A stretch of DNA of 64,000 nucleotides, taken from NCBI RefSeq assembly GCF_019802085.1, contig NZ_JAHVHV010000002.1, positions 1-64,000 of the forward strand, given 5' to 3'. Under the pieces are notes generated by a model, which saw nothing but the letters and a program-made list of their open reading frames with translations, was not told where the DNA came from and did no database searches. The position numbers and the translations under genes were made by a program. Numbering within the stretch: the stretch's first letter is position 1; every line of letters starts with the position of its first letter. Below are positions 27,974 to 36,351 of the stretch, one piece after another. The DNA comes from Ferrimonas balearica (GTDB lineage Bacteria; Pseudomonadota; Gammaproteobacteria; Enterobacterales; Shewanellaceae).

Positions 27974-29799
27974 CAGTCCGCGTTCAGCTGACCGCGGCGG
28001 TACTTGGCCCAGTCCAGCTCCCGGTCCAGATCGCCGTCCGGGGTCACGGTCAACTGCCCACTGAGGCCATTGACCCGGTAGCCGGTGAAGACCCGCATCT
28101 GGGCCAGCCGGTCAATGAGGCTCCAGCTGTCGTAACCCATGGCGTAGAGGCGCATCAGCGCCTGCTGGCGCTCCGGCCAAAGGGTTTCGGCCTGACGACG
28201 CTGGGCGTTGTCGTTAATAAGCCAGGGCATGTCGCTCAGTGCCAGACCATCCAGTTCCTGGCTCTGCTGGCCGGCCAGGGCCACATGGGCCCGGCTGCTG
28301 GCGTAGAGCGCCAGGGGATCGGCGAACACCGCCAGGCTGACGTCCACAAAGGGCTTGAGCAGACGCACTTCGTCGCCGTTGGCGACCAGGTAGAGGGCAT
28401 CGACGTCCCGGCGGGAGCGGAAATCCGCCTGGGTGCGGGGGCCGAAGATCCCCTTCATCTCCTGGATGCGCGCCTGGCTCTGATCCACGTGCATAGCGCT
28501 CTGTACCGTTTCCCGCATGGTGGCGTTGGTGCTGAAGTAGTGCACCTCCGCGTCTTCGTCGCTGAGGGTTTGCCACTCCTCGACGAAGCGCTCCGCCATG
28601 CGTTTGCCGATGGCGCTGCCGGCAGCCAGCACCATGGGATGACGATGGCCCTGCTGCCACATCTTGCGGGCCGCCTGGGCCGCTTCGGCTTCCGGGTCCA
28701 ACGAGAAGAAGTAGAGATCCGGCTGCTCCGGACTTTCGGCTTCGCGGCTGTTCAGGGCCAACAGGGGCACCTGACCGTCGTACAGGGCCAGCACCTTATC
28801 GAGGTTGGGCTTGAGCAGTGGCCCGATGATGAACTCGGCGCCGTCCTCCAGCGCCTGCTGGTAGGCCTGCCCGGCGTCCATCTCGCCGGTATCGTAGAAG
28901 CGCACCTGGCGCTCCTCCTGGTTGGCCAGCAGGTTGGCCAGAAGACCATCCTGGATCGCCCGGGCCTGGTTGGCGATGCGGCCACTCAGAGGCAGCAGCA
29001 CCGCCACCTGGTGCGGTCGGTAGGGTTGCACGCTGAGCGCCCGTTCCAGGTTGACCGGCAGGCGTTGGGCCGCCGGGTGGCTGGGATTGGCCTGCTGCCA
29101 GCGGGCCAGCTCGCCCAGCAAGGAGGAGGGCTGCACCGCAAAGTGCTGGGCCAGCCAGGCCAGCTCCAGCCAGCCGCGCCACTGGGGCTCCCGGCTTTGA
29201 CTCTGCTGAGCTTTCAGGGTCTCCTCGTCCACCCGGGAGAGGGCCAGCCAGAGGGCGTCGTAGTTGCTTTCCTGTTCAGCGCCGCTGAGGTAGGCGGACT
29301 GGCCGTAGCGGGCGGCGGCCTCCGCCAGGTACTCCCCGCCTTGCTGGTGCAGCTCGGCACGCAGGGCAAAGAAGTCCCGCCACTGGGCGGAGGAGAGTGC
29401 CCAGTTGCTGGGCCACTCCAGCAGCGCCAGGGCGTCTTCGCGTTGCTGCTGATCGGCTGCGATATGGGCACGCAGCAGGCGGTACTCCGCCTGCAGGGGG
29501 CCCTGGGTCGGCAGTTCGGGGGCCAGGGAGTCCAGCAGACCCTGGGCCGCTCCCCGTTGCCCCTGGTTCAGGTAAGCGCGGGCGGCCAGCAGCAGATAGC
29601 CCTGGCGGGCTTCGCCTTCGGCGCCGTTGGCCAGGCCCAGGTATTGGCTGGGGGTTTGAACGGATTGGCCCAACTCCACACGTGAGGGGGCCGTGGTGGT
29701 GCCGGGATCGGCGGCGCAGCCGGTCAGGACGGCCACCAGCAGGGCAAGGGCCAGGTGCCGGCGAGGGGCGGGTCGAACAAGGGAAACGCTTTTCACCAC
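27973..29799 (-). CDS. lpoA: Penicillin-binding protein activator LpoA
   Basis: A roughly 608-residue outer-membrane lipoprotein with a lipobox VLTGC near residue 28. An N-terminal TPR-like half (to about residue 280) and a C-terminal half that resembles periplasmic binding proteins (from QVAVLLPLSGRIANQA) make up the LpoA pattern. LpoA spans the periplasm to activate PBP1a, whose gene mrcA is also in this window. The start is one of two adjacent GTG codons (VVKSVSLV); a TTG 60 bp upstream coincides with a promoter -35 element, so I rejected it. It begins the lpoA-yraN-diaA-dolP unit. Confidence 0.93.
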   Translation of the reverse strand: MVKSVSLVRPAPRRHLALALLVAVLTGCAADPGTTTAPSRVELGQSVQTPSQYLGLANGAEGEARQGYLLLAARAYLNQGQRGAAQGLLDSLAPELPTQGPLQAEYRLLRAHIAADQQQREDALALLEWPSNWALSSAQWRDFFALRAELHQQGGEYLAEAAARYGQSAYLSGAEQESNYDALWLALSRVDEETLKAQQSQSREPQWRGWLELAWLAQHFAVQPSSLLGELARWQQANPSHPAAQRLPVNLERALSVQPYRPHQVAVLLPLSGRIANQARAIQDGLLANLLANQEERQVRFYDTGEMDAGQAYQQALEDGAEFIIGPLLKPNLDKVLALYDGQVPLLALNSREAESPEQPDLYFFSLDPEAEAAQAARKMWQQGHRHPMVLAAGSAIGKRMAERFVEEWQTLSDEDAEVHYFSTNATMRETVQSAMHVDQSQARIQEMKGIFGPRTQADFRSRRDVDALYLVANGDEVRLLKPFVDVSLAVFADPLALYASSRAHVALAGQQSQELDGLALSDMPWLINDNAQRRQAETLWPERQQALMRLYAMGYDSWSLIDRLAQMRVFTGYRVNGLSGQLTVTPDGDLDRELDWAKYRRGQLNAD

Positions 29800-29820
29800 G
29801 GGGATCCACTCTGATAGAAT
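29791..29820 (+). promoter_or_regulatory. Predicted rsmI promoter
   Basis: TTTCAC, an 18-bp spacer and an extended -10 (TG-A-TAGAAT) lie 67 bp before rsmI, within the divergent gap to lpoA. Confidence 0.4.
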
Positions 29821-29830
29821 TGCTGGCACT

Positions 29831-29859
29831 AGTTTAACCCCCTGTTTGCAGTAAACCAA
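29831..29859 (-). promoter_or_regulatory. Predicted lpoA promoter
   Basis: On the reverse strand TTGGTT, exactly 17 bp and TAAACT lie 32 bp before the GTG start of lpoA. Confidence 0.5.
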
Positions 29860-29887
29860 TCCGAGCTACTGCCGCTTCGAGGTGCCC

Positions 29888-30727
29888 ATGTCACACACCG
29901 CCGCGCTTTACATCGTGCCCACCCCCATCGGCAACCTGGCCGACATCACCCACCGGGCCCTGACCGTGCTGGAAGCGGTGGATCTGATCGCCTGCGAAGA
30001 CACCCGCCACACCGGCAAACTGCTCAGCCACTTTGGCATCGGCACCGCCACCCTCTCGGTGCACGATCACAACGAGCGTCAGCGCGCCCAGACCATCATT
30101 CAGCGACTGGGTCAGGGGCAGAGCATCGCCCTGGTCTCGGACGCCGGCACGCCCCTTATCTCCGATCCCGGTTACCACCTGGTGACCCAGGTGCGCGAGG
30201 CCGGGTTTGTTGTGGTGCCCCTGCCGGGCCCCTGTGCCGCCACCACCGCGCTCTGTGCCGCGGGTCTGCCGTCGGATCGCTTCAGCTTCGAGGGGTTTTT
30301 GCCGGCCAAGAGCAAGGCCCGAATCGACACCCTGACGGCCCTGAAAGAGGAGCCGCGCACCCTGATCTTCTACGAGTCCCCCCGGCGGGTGATGGACACT
30401 CTGGCGGAGCTGATTGAGGTGATGGGGCCCGAACGCCAGGTCGTCCTGGCTCGGGAACTGACCAAGAGTTTCGAAACCATCCACGGCGCCCCGTCGGCCG
30501 AGCTTCGAACCTGGCTGGCCGAAGACGACAACCGCACTCGTGGCGAGATGGTGTTGATGATCGCCCCCTATAAGGCCCCTCAGGACGCCCTGCCTGCCGA
30601 GGCGCTGCGCACCACAGAACTGCTGTGCCAGGAGCTGCCGCTGAAGAAGGCGTCGGCCCTGGCGGCCCAGATCCACGGCGTAAAAAAAAACGCCCTCTAC
30701 AAAGCCGGGCTGGAACGGGGCTGGTAG
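29888..30727 (+). CDS. rsmI: 16S rRNA 2'-O-ribose C1402 methyltransferase
   Basis: A 279-residue SAM-dependent methyltransferase that modifies C1402 of 16S rRNA in the decoding site. The tetrapyrrole-methylase-type fold shows in [15 protein letters not shown] at the start, [10 protein letters not shown] near 40, and [13 protein letters not shown] near 85. The ATG with GAGG five bases upstream is preferred to a GTG two codons earlier. It diverges from lpoA, as yraL does in E. coli, and is followed by rnpB. Confidence 0.96.
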   Translation: MSHTAALYIVPTPIGNLADITHRALTVLEAVDLIACEDTRHTGKLLSHFGIGTATLSVHDHNERQRAQTIIQRLGQGQSIALVSDAGTPLISDPGYHLVTQVREAGFVVVPLPGPCAATTALCAAGLPSDRFSFEGFLPAKSKARIDTLTALKEEPRTLIFYESPRRVMDTLAELIEVMGPERQVVLARELTKSFETIHGAPSAELRTWLAEDDNRTRGEMVLMIAPYKAPQDALPAEALRTTELLCQELPLKKASALAAQIHGVKKNALYKAGLERGW

Positions 30728-30744
30728 GCGGCCGATCGAGTCGC

Positions 30745-30750
30745 TATAAT
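30745..30750 (+). promoter_or_regulatory. rnpB -10 element
   Basis: A perfect TATAAT ends 9 bp before the mature 5' end of RNase P RNA. The -35 region is poor (TGGTAG-like), so an upstream element may help. Confidence 0.65.
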
Positions 30751-30759
30751 CCGCCGCCT

Positions 30760-31154
<395 letters not shown>

Positions 31155-31162
31155 CATTCGAG

Positions 31163-31200
31163 AAACCCGCAGTTTCGAAAAAGGCTGCGGGTTTTCTTTT
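31163..31200 (+). terminator. rnpB terminator
   Basis: Arms AAACCCGCAG and CTGCGGGTTT with a 12-base loop are followed by TCTTTT, just after the end of RNase P RNA. Confidence 0.88.
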
Positions 31201-31360
31201 GCCGACGGCTTAGATGTGTTCACTCCACGGATACAGGAGTGGCGGCTTATCGACTAACGCCAACCCGTTCGAGAGACCCTTTTTTGGGCGACAGCAAAGC
31301 GTGTCCACTCCACTGATACAGGAGCGGCGGCTTATCGGCCTGCGCCAACCCATTCGAGGG

Positions 31361-31392
31361 ACCCGCAGCGTCGAAAGAGGCTGCGGGTTTTC
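31361..31392 (+). terminator. Second rnpB-type terminator (repeat unit 3)
   Basis: ACCCGCAG and CTGCGGGT pair, followed by TTTC. It is a diverged copy of the rnpB terminator, 27 bp before the end of the convergent secreted-protein gene. Confidence 0.75.
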
Positions 31393-31418
31393 TAATGGCC
31401 CTCCGTGAACCTCACGGT

Positions 31419-32405
31419 TCAGTTCAGTGGGCAACCCTTCTCGTTCTGATGCTCAAAGGCGTTCTTCACATCGTTGTAGCTGCCCTTGCTGGCGCCTTGC
31501 ACCGCTGCGACCACCTCGTCCTTGCTGTACTTGTAGCTGACGTCGTCATTTAAGGCATTGAGCAGTGCGGCCACCGCGTGGCGTCCCATGGCGTACTCTT
31601 TACCACCGCCGGTCTTGAGCACCTCCAGCAGGGTCTTGTCGGATCCGAAAATGTCGGAGCCGAAGGCCATATAGAAGGTGTCATCCGGGCTGTACATGAC
31701 CCAGGAGTCGAAGTGGTGGGGCTGCTTCCAGTAGCCGGGGGTGCAGCCTTCGCCACCGGGGATCCGAGCCACCTCAGCGGCCTTGACCAGATAGTCGTTG
31801 TTGACGTCCTCCCCTTCGGTGCCCACGGTGTCGTAGGGACGCAAAACCAGGTAGGGGGCATTAGCGCCACCCAGCGCGACCACGTCCAGCATCTGCTCGA
31901 CATTGGCGTCGCTACCGACAAAATCGGCCAGCAGGGTCAGGCCACCGTTGTTGGGATCCCCATCGGAGTCCATCCAGATCTGGCCCGACTCCGGCTCCCC
32001 CTCACCGCCATTGCCATCCAGAGATGAGAGGTAGACCGCCACCCAACTGTAGTTGTCGGGGCGTTTGAGGTAGATGAACTCCGGTGCCACCTGGTTGGAG
32101 AGTTCGTTGATGTCCCCCCCGCCGGTATCACAGGTGTCCCCTTCAAGGGGGTTGCAGACGCCCAGACCTTCATCGCCGGTTTCATCGCGACGGTAAAGGT
32201 TGGCCATCTCCCACATCCCCGTGGTGTCGTTGTAGTACATGCCCATGGCCATGATGCCGGTAGAGGCATCGGTGACGGTGGCGGTACCCAGGTTACCTTC
32301 GACGCCTTCGGAGAAATCGGCGAACCCGGCAAAGGCCAGTGTGGGAGTCATCAGGGCTACGGTGCCGGCCAGCGCCAGCGAGCGGGTGATCTTGGAGTAC
32401 GTCAT
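31419..32405 (-). CDS. Secreted protein of unknown function with GCTPGYWK motif
   Basis: A 328-residue protein with a clear Sec signal (cut near AFA-G at residue 26). The mature N-terminal part is acidic and includes a CNPLEGDTC loop and DSDGDPNNGG, which looks like a calcium-binding loop. The C-terminal 110 residues begin with GCTPGYWKQPHHFDSW and include TLLEVLKTGGGKEYAMGRHAV and a final cysteine in NEKGCPLN. I recall this C-terminal pattern from unannotated secreted proteins of marine bacteria; no function is known to me. AGGAG sits six bases before the ATG. No partner genes adjoin it: it faces the rnpB repeats and diverges from mraZ. It may be an extracellular or cell-surface protein. Confidence 0.8.
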   Translation of the reverse strand: MTYSKITRSLALAGTVALMTPTLAFAGFADFSEGVEGNLGTATVTDASTGIMAMGMYYNDTTGMWEMANLYRRDETGDEGLGVCNPLEGDTCDTGGGDINELSNQVAPEFIYLKRPDNYSWVAVYLSSLDGNGGEGEPESGQIWMDSDGDPNNGGLTLLADFVGSDANVEQMLDVVALGGANAPYLVLRPYDTVGTEGEDVNNDYLVKAAEVARIPGGEGCTPGYWKQPHHFDSWVMYSPDDTFYMAFGSDIFGSDKTLLEVLKTGGGKEYAMGRHAVAALLNALNDDVSYKYSKDEVVAAVQGASKGSYNDVKNAFEHQNEKGCPLN

Positions 32406-32459
32406 ACATCACTCCTAATGCGAATCTGAGGCAGAAAATACCGTGAATGGGCCGGTGAA

Positions 32460-32546
32460 AAATCCGGCACTCGGGAGTCTAGGCGGGGATCCGCCAACCC
32501 TCCACTTCGCACCAACAAAGAATCGCTTTGCGCGGTGGCCGGATTT
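32460..32546. repeat. Inverted repeat enclosing smaller hairpins
   Basis: Perfect 9-bp arms AAATCCGGC and GCCGGATTT close an 87-base segment. Inside are GGCGG-GGAT-CCGCC (32482-32495) and CAAAG-AATCG-CTTTG extended by CACC/GGTG (32510-32537). The layout is multi-branched. No ORF of note is present. It lies in the 443-bp gap between the secreted protein and mraZ. Confidence 0.55.
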
Positions 32547-32591
32547 CGGGACACGGAGAGTGGCCGTTGAGCCGACTTTCGTTAGGGTAAG

Positions 32592-32644
32592 AAATTTCGC
32601 CTTTGAGCGTCGGATCCCCGGCCCGGCCGTCTGAGGCGAAGTTT
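32592..32644. repeat. Second long inverted repeat upstream of mraZ
   Basis: Eleven-base arms AAATTTCGCCT and AGGCGAAGTTT (one G-T) enclose a GC-rich 31-base loop that contains CGGATCCCCG, the inverse of CGGGGATCCG in the neighbouring structure. The rest of the gap, to 32750, is T-rich and featureless. Confidence 0.5.
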
Positions 32645-32750
32645 GATCTTTCTCTTTCTTTTCCTGTGGTTGCGAAAAAAGGCTTTTCTTCATATGGAAA
32701 AATGCCGTTAAAAGCGCTGTTTGACGGGCTTTTTCGACCCCTGCACCGCC

Positions 32751-32780
32751 TTGACAAGATTTGCACCCTGTCCATAAACT
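32751..32780 (+). promoter_or_regulatory. mraZ promoter
   Basis: A perfect TTGACA, 18 bp and TAAACT lie 68 bp upstream of mraZ and should drive the whole mraZ-fts-mur cluster. Confidence 0.75.
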
Positions 32781-32789
32781 TGTTTAGTT

Positions 32790-32829
32790 GTGGGAAAAAG
32801 TGGTTTTTTGTGGATCTTCCGGGATCGTA
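32790..32829 (+). promoter_or_regulatory. Array of four MraZ boxes
   Basis: GTGGG, GTGGT, GTGGA and CGGGA recur with an exact 10-bp period (starts 32790, 32800, 32810, 32820), each followed by five spacer bases. E. coli MraZ binds TGGG-type direct repeats with 5-bp spacers near its own promoter. Here the array lies just after the predicted transcription start, fitting autorepression. Confidence 0.75.
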
Positions 32830-32848
32830 ACGACAGGGAAGGGCGGCT

Positions 32849-33307
32849 ATGTTTCGTGGCGCCAACGCCATATCGCTGGACAGCAAGGGTCGACTCACGG
32901 TGCCGACGCGCTACCGTGACCCCCTGCGCGCCTGTTGCGGCGGGGCCCTGATCTGCACCGTCGACATCCAGTCTCCCTGTCTTCTGCTCTATCCTCTGCC
33001 TGAGTGGGAACGGGTGGAGCAGAAGTTGATGTCCCTGTCTGATACTCAGCCGGCGGAACGGGCCATCAAACGTCTGCTGCTCGGCTACGCCACCGAAGGG
33101 GAGATGGATAAGGCCGGCCGCCTGTTGCTGTCGGCCCCCCTGCGCCAATACGCCCAACTGGACAAGTCCGTGATGCTGGTTGGGCAACTGAACAAGTTTG
33201 AACTCTGGGCCGAGCCGCAGTGGCAGGCCCAGATCGAGGCCGCGCACCAGCAGGTGAGCCAGGCCGAACTCCTATCCAACCCCCGGCTGCAGGAATTTTC
33301 ACTCTGA
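32849..33307 (+). CDS. mraZ: Transcriptional regulator MraZ
   Basis: A 152-residue DNA-binding protein with two AbrB-like halves. [21 protein letters not shown] is the first, with the signature D-x-K-G-R; the second (about residues 80-140) carries DKAGRLLL. MraZ forms ring-shaped oligomers that bind tandem boxes and repress the division cluster. Its boxes are directly upstream. AGGGAAGGG precedes the start. It overlaps rsmH by one base. Confidence 0.97.
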   Translation: MFRGANAISLDSKGRLTVPTRYRDPLRACCGGALICTVDIQSPCLLLYPLPEWERVEQKLMSLSDTQPAERAIKRLLLGYATEGEMDKAGRLLLSAPLRQYAQLDKSVMLVGQLNKFELWAEPQWQAQIEAAHQQVSQAELLSNPRLQEFSL

Positions 33308-34254
33308 TGTCTGATGCATTCCGACACATCACCGTGCTGCTTGATGAAGCGGTGGACGGGCTCAATCTCCAGCCGGACGGGATCTACGTTGACGGCACCT
33401 TTGGCCGGGGGGGGCACTCGCGGCACATCCTGGCCTGCTTGGGCCCCAAGGGGCGCTTGATCGGCATCGATCGCGACCCTCAGGCGGTGGCCGTGGCCGA
33501 GCAGTTGGCCGCTGAAGACCCCCGCTTTCAAATTGTTCATGGCCCCTTCTCCGGCCTGGCGCAGTACATCGAAGATCTGGGTCTCAGTGGACAAATCGAC
33601 GGTGTGCTGCTGGACCTGGGGGTCTCCTCCCCCCAACTGGATGACGCCGAGCGAGGCTTCAGCTTCCTGCGCGACGGTCCGCTGGACATGCGGATGGACA
33701 ACAGTCGGGGCGAAACCGCCGCCGAGTGGCTGGCCCGCGCCGAGGCGGACGACATCGCCTGGGTGCTGAAAACCTTTGGCGAGGAGAAGTTCTCTCGCCC
33801 GATCGCCCGCAAGATCAAAGAACACATCGCCGCTGGCGAGCCCATGACCCGCACCAGCCACCTGGCGGGGCTGATTGAGCAGATGACCCCCAAGCACAAG
33901 CGCGAGCAGGGCAAGCACCCCGCCACCCGCAGCTTCCAGGCGATCCGCATCTTCATCAACAGCGAGCTAGAGGAGATCGAGCGGGCCCTCAGCGGCGGCC
34001 TTGAGGTGCTCAAGCCCGGCGGCCGCTTGTCGGTGATCAGCTTCCACTCCTTGGAAGACCGCCTGGTGAAGCGCTTTATGCGTCGTCAGAGCCAGGGAGA
34101 GCCGATCCCCCATGGCTTGCCCCTGACCGAAGACCAGCTCAAACAGACCCGGCGGCTGAAAACCGTCGGCAAGGCCTTGAAACCCTCCGACCTGGAAGTG
34201 TCGGACAACACCCGCGCCCGCAGTTCCGTACTGCGGGTGGGCGAGAAGCTTTAG
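33307..34254 (+). CDS. rsmH: 16S rRNA N4-cytosine-1402 methyltransferase
   Basis: A 315-residue SAM-dependent methyltransferase. [13 protein letters not shown] is near the start, the SAM site [13 protein letters not shown] near 35, and [12 protein letters not shown] near 105, all typical of RsmH (MraW). It modifies the N4 of C1402 in 16S rRNA, the same nucleotide that RsmI methylates on its ribose. The start is the ATG overlapping the mraZ stop (TGATG); the reading frame is open further upstream but only within mraZ. Confidence 0.97.
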   Translation: MSDAFRHITVLLDEAVDGLNLQPDGIYVDGTFGRGGHSRHILACLGPKGRLIGIDRDPQAVAVAEQLAAEDPRFQIVHGPFSGLAQYIEDLGLSGQIDGVLLDLGVSSPQLDDAERGFSFLRDGPLDMRMDNSRGETAAEWLARAEADDIAWVLKTFGEEKFSRPIARKIKEHIAAGEPMTRTSHLAGLIEQMTPKHKREQGKHPATRSFQAIRIFINSELEEIERALSGGLEVLKPGGRLSVISFHSLEDRLVKRFMRRQSQGEPIPHGLPLTEDQLKQTRRLKTVGKALKPSDLEVSDNTRARSSVLRVGEKL

Positions 34255-34261
34255 GAGCCCC

Positions 34262-34567
34262 ATGACCACCAACCTGGCCCGCATCATCGGCATGGACCTG
34301 TGGCACCACAAATGGTTGGTGGCCCTGGCCCTGTGCGTGTTGGCGTCCGCCATGGGGGTGGTCTGGTCGGCTCAGGAGTCCCGAAACCTGACGGCTCGCT
34401 GGAACGAGCTGTTGCAGGAGCGTGATCAGTTGGACGTGCAGTGGCGCCATCTGCTGCTGGAGGAGCAAACCCTGGCCGAGCACAGCCGGGTGGCCCGAAA
34501 GGCTACTCGAGACCTGCAGATGCACCGGCCCAAGCCCTCCCAGGAAAAAGTGGTGAGGCTGCCATGA
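34262..34567 (+). CDS. ftsL: Cell division protein FtsL
   Basis: A 101-residue bitopic protein: a short cytoplasmic N-terminus, a membrane span at about residues 19-37 and a leucine-rich coiled-coil (about 40-85). FtsL pairs with FtsB and FtsQ and activates FtsWI at the septum. Sequence is poorly conserved; position between rsmH and ftsI, size and topology identify it. It overlaps ftsI by ATGA. Confidence 0.93.
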   Translation: MTTNLARIIGMDLWHHKWLVALALCVLASAMGVVWSAQESRNLTARWNELLQERDQLDVQWRHLLLEEQTLAEHSRVARKATRDLQMHRPKPSQEKVVRLP

Positions 34568-36351
34568 CGCGGCGCAAGGTCAACAAGGCCAGCAAGAACA
34601 AACAGGCCAAGCAGAAGCTTAAGCCGGTACCGTTTCGCTGGCGCTTGCAGCTGGTGACCGTGGCGATCCTGATGGTGTTCTCCGCCATCGTGGCCCGGGC
34701 GGCCTACATCCAGGTGGTGGCGCCGGACCGACTGCGCTACGAGAGCGATCTGCGCACCCTGCGCCTGGAGACCCGTGAAGTGCAGCGGGGCATGATCACC
34801 GATCGCAACGGCGAGATGCTGGCGGTCAGCGTGCCGGTGCAAGCGGTGTGGGCGGATCCCAAACGGGTGTTTGAGGGCAATGGCTTTGCCGATCCCCGAC
34901 GCTGGCGGGCTCTGGCCGACATCCTCGAGCTCAAGGAGGCGGAGCTGGTGGCCCGGGTGAAAGAGGATCCGGCGCGCCGATTCATCTACCTGCGCCGTCA
35001 GGTCACCCCGGCGGTGGCTGAGTACATCTCCAAGCTGCGCATCCCCGGTGTCGGGCTCAAGCCCGAGTCCCGCCGCTACTACCCCGCCGGTGAAGCCACC
35101 GGCCAGCTGATTGGCCTGACCAACATCGACGACAAGGGGATCGAGGGGCTGGAGCGCAACTACGACGACTGGCTGACCGGGGCTCCGGAGCAGATCCGGG
35201 TGCGCAAGGGGCTGGGTGGCGAAGTGGTGGAGAACCTCTCGGTGGTGGCGGAGGGCGAGCACCCCAACGATCTGGTGCTGAGCCTGGACATGCGGGTGCA
35301 GAGTCTGGCCTACCGGGCGTTGAAGAAAGCCACCCAGTACCATATGGCCACCTCGGGCTCGCTGGTGATCATCGACATCCCCACCGGGGAGATCCTGGCG
35401 ATGGCCAACACCCCAAGTTTCAACCCCAACCAGCGCAGTGGGGTCCAGGCCTACCAGATGCGCAACCGCGCCATCACCGACGCCTATGAGCCCGGCTCCG
35501 TGGTCAAGCCCCTGGTGGTGGCCGCCGCCCTGGAGCGCGGCCTGGTGACCCCGGACAGCGTCATCGACACCAGCCCCGGCTGGATGCGGGTCAGTGGAGG
35601 CCTGGTGCGGGACGGGCGCAACCTGGGCAAGCAGGACGTCAGCACCTTGCTGGTCAAATCCTCCAACATCGGCATGGCCAAAATGGCCCTGCAGATGGAG
35701 GTGGACGACGTACTGGCCTTCTACGCCGATTTTGGCCTGGGCACCTACAGCGGCATTAATCTGGACGGCGAGTCACCGGGTAACGTGCCCAAGCGCCGTC
35801 GCTGGTCCGAGCATGAACGGGCCACCCTGGCCTTTGGCTATGGCCTGACCACCACGCCCCTGCAACTGGCCCGTCTCTACGCCATCCTGGGGGGCGACGG
35901 CGTGGCGCGTCCTGCGTCCATCCTCAAGCTGCGAGAGGGCCAGGTGCCCCAGGGGGAGCAGGTGATTGCCCCGGAAGTGGCCCGTCAGGTGGTGCGAATC
36001 CTCACCGGGGTGACCGAACGGGGCGGCACCGCCACCCGCGCGGCCATCGACGGTTACACCGTGGCCGGTAAAACCGGCACCAGTCGTAAGGCCGTGGCCG
36101 GCGGTTACGGCGAAGATTACGTCACTCTTTTTGCCGGCCTGGCGCCGGCGGACAACCCCCGCCTGGCGATGGCGGTGGTGATCAACGAGCCCCAGGGGGA
36201 CGCCTACTACGGCGGCACCGTGGCCGCCCCGGTGTTCTCCGAGGTGATGGCCGGGGCCTTGCAACTTTTGAACGTGGAACCGAGCCAGCGACCGCCCGCA
36301 GCGGGCACCCTGGCCTCGGTATGGGGGAGCGAAGATGTCGTCACTCGATGA
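34564..36351 (+). CDS. ftsI: Peptidoglycan transpeptidase FtsI (PBP3)
   Basis: A 595-residue class B PBP specific to septal wall. A basic N-terminus and membrane span (about residues 28-47) precede a pedestal domain with the RGMITDRNGE motif near 75. A transpeptidase domain follows with SVVK (catalytic serine, near 315), SSN near 373 and KTGTS near 510. It works with FtsW, encoded downstream. The chosen ATG overlaps the ftsL stop; the frame extends upstream only within ftsL. Its end overlaps murE by 17 bp. Confidence 0.97.
   Translation: MTRRKVNKASKNKQAKQKLKPVPFRWRLQLVTVAILMVFSAIVARAAYIQVVAPDRLRYESDLRTLRLETREVQRGMITDRNGEMLAVSVPVQAVWADPKRVFEGNGFADPRRWRALADILELKEAELVARVKEDPARRFIYLRRQVTPAVAEYISKLRIPGVGLKPESRRYYPAGEATGQLIGLTNIDDKGIEGLERNYDDWLTGAPEQIRVRKGLGGEVVENLSVVAEGEHPNDLVLSLDMRVQSLAYRALKKATQYHMATSGSLVIIDIPTGEILAMANTPSFNPNQRSGVQAYQMRNRAITDAYEPGSVVKPLVVAAALERGLVTPDSVIDTSPGWMRVSGGLVRDGRNLGKQDVSTLLVKSSNIGMAKMALQMEVDDVLAFYADFGLGTYSGINLDGESPGNVPKRRRWSEHERATLAFGYGLTTTPLQLARLYAILGGDGVARPASILKLREGQVPQGEQVIAPEVARQVVRILTGVTERGGTATRAAIDGYTVAGKTGTSRKAVAGGYGEDYVTLFAGLAPADNPRLAMAVVINEPQGDAYYGGTVAAPVFSEVMAGALQLLNVEPSQRPPAAGTLASVWGSEDVVTR

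Noticed and set aside
28285-29685. 466-codon forward frame inside lpoA
   Set aside because: Antisense to a well-supported lipoprotein gene; the peptide is low-complexity Gly/Gln/Leu without motifs.
29800-29859. TTG start for lpoA 60 bp upstream of the chosen GTG
   Set aside because: It coincides with the -35 hexamer of a good promoter and would bury the lipoprotein signal behind 20 extra residues.
31201-31399. CRISPR array in the repeated region after rnpB
   Set aside because: The repeats are rnpB 3'-end duplicates of unequal length with diverged copies, not short identical repeats with unique spacers, and no cas genes are present.
32460-32546. Degenerate tRNA or integron attachment site
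   Set aside because: The fold is multi-branched, but there is no anticodon or T-arm pattern, and no integrase or gene cassette is nearby.
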